Shown here: one piece after another, positions 61,809 to 64,000 of the stretch
How the letters are laid out: each line of letters opens with the position of its first letter
Numbering within the stretch: the first letter of the stretch is position 1
Assembly (NCBI GenBank): GCA_001899315.1
Contig: MOYA01000001.1
Location: 931,105 to 995,104 of the forward strand
Source of the DNA: Candidatus Obscuribacter phosphatis
GTDB lineage: Bacteria; Cyanobacteriota; Vampirovibrionia; Obscuribacterales; Obscuribacteraceae
Direction: 5' to 3'
Length of the DNA stretch: 64,000 bases
Position numbers and translations under genes: made by a program
Notes under the pieces: generated by a model
What the model was told of the DNA's origin: nothing
The model's database searches: none
The model's input: only the letters and a program-made list of their open reading frames with translations

Positions 61809-63500
61809 TCAATCAATGATCATTATCGGTAGGGCGAAACTAAAGGTTGAACCTTTGCCCTGTTCGCTCTCGCACCATATACGACCGCCATGCGAGTCGA
61901 TGATTCTCTTACAAAGATACAAACCAAGACCAGTGGAAGCATAGTAGCGTTTTCCAGAAGCCGCCTGCCAAAAGCGCTGAAACAACTTAGGTTTGTCTTC
62001 TTCGCTAATACCTTTGCCGTTATCCTCAACAGTAAGAATTGCTTCTCCGTCTTTGTAAGAGATACTGGTGTTGACCAGGGCTCCAGCTTGTGAATACTTG
62101 AGCGAATTATCGATGAGATTTTGTATAACTCTTCTTATCTCTTCCGGATCTAATAAGACAAGCTTGACTTCATGCGGCTTTTTGAAAGTCAGCTGAATTG
62201 CCTTGCTATCGGCAAGTGGTGCCAGCTCTTGGGTGACCCGTTCGGTTACCTCGGCCAGGTCGAAGGGTCCGAGTGATAGATGCTTGGCTCCAGAATCATA
62301 TTTATATACATCAAGCAAAGTGAGAACGAGGTTGTATAGGGCATCATTGCTTTGATGGATTGAGTTGAGAATCTGTTTTTGATCTTCAGTGACGTTTCCA
62401 AAGTCGCCTTCCATCAATAATTTGAGGGCGCGGTTGGCGGCAAGGATAGGTGTTTTTAGATCGTGGGTGAGTGTAGCGACAAAATCTTCTCGCTGCTGGG
62501 CAAGTTTTACCCTATCGGTAATATTGTCGAACATCGCTACCAAGCCTGGTTCGCCGGCTAGTTCAGAATTGACCGGCCAGACCGACCAATCAAAAAATCT
62601 CTTATCTTCTTTGCCGAAAACACCCGCCTCTGCTTGCACTTGATAGGTCTGTCCCATCTCTATTGCCGGGCTGAAGCGCTCGGGTGAAAGACCTGGACAA
62701 ATTTGCAGAAATGATTTGCCGATAAGTTCACTTCGATCTTTTCTCTTCGACAGCTCTAAAAAGGCATCATTTACTTCTTCAACAAGCAGGCTGCTGCTTA
62801 AACGAACAATACCTACCGGTGCAGATTCCAATATATTCTTTGTCACTTTCTTTTCGGTTTCAAGAATTTTGATCGAGAGCTGCTTTTCTCGTAAGGCTTT
62901 TTCTTTAGCCAAAATATAAGTATCTATGGCATAAGACATGTCCATGAAAATCAGCTTGGTTAGAGCCGCAATAGTACGTCCATAGGTCTCTTTATCGAGA
63001 ACATCAACCAACACGCCTTTCATATAAATGAGCGCGTCGCAGTAGGCACCCAGATACCATTTGGGGTCTAGATTGATGCGATGGTGCGTGCTGCCGATAC
63101 TCCATCTTTCGCGCACATATTCTTCGCCGTAGTTACCCTTGGTAAGACGGCTGAAATATTGATGTTGAGCTGCTTTCGCCCGCTCTAAAACTTGATGATT
63201 GGGAAAAAAAGCCGAAGTTTCGGGGTTGGATAAAAAGTGTGCATAAAGGTGATCCATCATCGGTGCCAGATGAGGCTCTAGAATCTTATCGACATTTCTT
63301 ATCAGGGCTTCGTCTTCTGGGCTGAAGCGAAGAAAGTCTTTGCGCTTGACGACTTCTTCTTGGGCGGGCATCTCACAGCTCTGGCTCTCTGCCGAACCGG
63401 CTTCGCTTGTCTGCCTATTTAGATTTTGGTCAGTTTCTGAAAGCTTCTTGGCTGCATTTGTTTCCATCTCTGGGCTCTCTTTCTTCCTTTCCGCTTGCAT
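61809..63500 (-). CDS. globin-coupled sensor histidine kinase
   Basis: 563 residues, no membrane segment. A globin-coupled sensor domain (about 58-205): LAPMMDHLYAHFLSNPETSAFFP, then RWSIGSTHHRINLDPKWYLGAY with the proximal heme His139. Then PAS (about 225-330, APVGIVRLS), HisKA with His in LTHDLKTP (about 345) and HATPase (NLIDNSLKYS, GKGIS, TGLGLYLC). Family globin sensors bind heme and read oxygen, nitric oxide or redox state. The next gene, divergent 69 bp away, is a NarL-type response regulator, its likely partner. Start may be this ATG or the one 11 codons in (63467). Confidence 0.92.
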   Translation of the reverse strand: MQAERKKESPEMETNAAKKLSETDQNLNRQTSEAGSAESQSCEMPAQEEVVKRKDFLRFSPEDEALIRNVDKILEPHLAPMMDHLYAHFLSNPETSAFFPNHQVLERAKAAQHQYFSRLTKGNYGEEYVRERWSIGSTHHRINLDPKWYLGAYCDALIYMKGVLVDVLDKETYGRTIAALTKLIFMDMSYAIDTYILAKEKALREKQLSIKILETEKKVTKNILESAPVGIVRLSSSLLVEEVNDAFLELSKRKDRSELIGKSFLQICPGLSPERFSPAIEMGQTYQVQAEAGVFGKEDKRFFDWSVWPVNSELAGEPGLVAMFDNITDRVKLAQQREDFVATLTHDLKTPILAANRALKLLMEGDFGNVTEDQKQILNSIHQSNDALYNLVLTLLDVYKYDSGAKHLSLGPFDLAEVTERVTQELAPLADSKAIQLTFKKPHEVKLVLLDPEEIRRVIQNLIDNSLKYSQAGALVNTSISYKDGEAILTVEDNGKGISEEDKPKLFQRFWQAASGKRYYASTGLGLYLCKRIIDSHGGRIWCESEQGKGSTFSFALPIMIID

Positions 63501-63511
63501 AGTGTACTATG
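63498..63511. promoter_or_regulatory. perfect 6-2-6 palindrome at the divergent kinase/regulator promoter
   Basis: CATAGT-GT-ACTATG, an exact inverted repeat overlapping the kinase ATG and lying in the 69-bp divergent region. A second one, GCTCCA-G-TGGAGC, lies at 63540-63552, 17 bp before the regulator GTG. Either could be a regulator-binding site. Unproven. Confidence 0.45.
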
Positions 63512-63569
63512 TTAGCGGTATTGCCAATGTTCAAGAAAAGCTCCAGTGGAGCAAAAGCGGAGTAAAGGC

Positions 63570-64000
63570 GTGAGCGAGCAGGAAAAGATCAAGGTGCTTC
63601 TGGCCGAAGACCATGCTCTGACAAGAATTGGTTTGAAAACAGTCTTGTCAAGAACTTCTGACATAGTCGTAATCGGTGAGGCTGAGAACGGGCAGGATGC
63701 CATCGACAAAGTGCAGTTACTCTCTCCCGACGTTGTCCTCATGGATGTTGGTATGCCTGTCATGGACGGCATTGAAGCGGCCGGCAAGTTGAAGGTCAGC
63801 CATCCCCACGTCAATATCATTATGCTTACATCTCATGACAATGACAGCGATATTTTCGCTTCCTTGTCTGCCGGTGCCGGCGGCTATTGCTTGAAAGATG
63901 TGCTGCCTGAGCGTCTTTATACAGCTATTCGTTCGGTCAATGCCGGCGACATTTGGCTCGATTCATCAATTGCCAGTCGGGTTGTGCGCCTCTATAGCGG
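63570..64000 (+). CDS. NarL/FixJ-type response regulator, 3' end cut by window edge
   Basis: At least 143 residues from a GTG, with GGAG 7 nt upstream. Receiver domain: Glu13-Asp14, phospho-acceptor Asp59 (VVLMDVGMPVMDG), MLTSHDND and the conserved Lys in YCLKDVLPE, then GDIWLDSSIASRVVRLY at the start of the linker, as in NarL-type regulators. The helix-turn-helix lies beyond the edge. Divergent from the globin-coupled kinase, the probable cognate kinase. Confidence 0.93.
   Translation, partial: MSEQEKIKVLLAEDHALTRIGLKTVLSRTSDIVVIGEAENGQDAIDKVQLLSPDVVLMDVGMPVMDGIEAAGKLKVSHPHVNIIMLTSHDNDSDIFASLSAGAGGYCLKDVLPERLYTAIRSVNAGDIWLDSSIASRVVRLYS

Noticed and set aside
1-64000. tRNA, rRNA, CRISPR, insertion-sequence or prophage elements
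   Set aside because: No T-loop-like GTTCRANNC context, no regularly spaced direct repeats of 25-40 nt, no transposase or phage structural genes were seen.

Overview
The window is a chromosomal segment of a free-living, heterotrophic bacterium with densely packed genes on both strands. It contains no phage, plasmid, insertion-sequence, CRISPR, rRNA or tRNA signal that I can recognise. The gene set fits a large-genome, non-photosynthetic relative of the Cyanobacteria (Melainabacteria/Vampirovibrionia, Obscuribacter-like): many TPR fusions, Hanks-type Ser/Thr kinases, a caspase-like protease, glycogen metabolism, a bestrophin, an ImuA-ImuB-DnaE2 cassette and a LexA-like box with the cyanobacterial half-site spacing. 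This assignment is inference from gene content; no marker gene settles it.

Layout. 1-7.2 kb (minus): the start of a DUF1800 protein cut by the left edge, a small membrane protein, then an overlapping run ABC-F ATPase > repeat-containing unknown > eukaryote-like glutaminase, preceded by an MFS transporter. 7.4-15.3 kb: a DUF2252 protein divergent from a Ser/Thr kinase-TPR protein, which converges on a TPR-caspase protein cotranscribed with an oxidoreductase and an EVE-domain protein. 15.4-20.7 kb: a MIP channel, TonB-C/TPR protein, bestrophin, a hydrolase-TPR-thioredoxin fusion and a gluconokinase. 20.7-31.7 kb: glgB and glgX meeting tail to tail, a thioesterase, two more ABC-F ATPases, a secreted matrixin-like metalloprotease and a secreted GH15-like protein. 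31.7-38.9 kb: ppc, proB, proA and fhs, central carbon, proline and one-carbon metabolism. 38.9-45 kb: small and secreted unknowns, an RraB-like protein, an ATP/ADP-translocase-like carrier behind a strong leader hairpin, a hemerythrin protein, a candidate small RNA and an sce7726-type protein.

45-53.7 kb: a divergent response regulator/histidine kinase pair, then imuA-imuB-dnaE2 behind a promoter whose spacer is filled by an 18-bp inverted repeat, the expected layout of an SOS-repressed mutasome. 53.5-57.4 kb: two tandem Ser/Thr kinases with C-terminal RDD membrane domains; the last one overlaps the end of dnaE2 by 125 bp on the opposite strand. 57.5-64 kb: xpt, rhomboid-TPR, two universal stress proteins closed by a bidirectional terminator, an HxlR regulator, and a globin-coupled histidine kinase divergent from a NarL-type regulator cut by the right edge.

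Two themes cross the window. Signal transduction is rich: three Ser/Thr kinases, two histidine kinases, two response regulators, a caspase, a rhomboid and stress proteins, many built on TPR modules. Short tandem duplications are also unusually frequent: inside genes the units are 12, 15 or 18 nt (frame kept), while four further arrays at or just past stop codons have units of 14, 16 or 17 nt.
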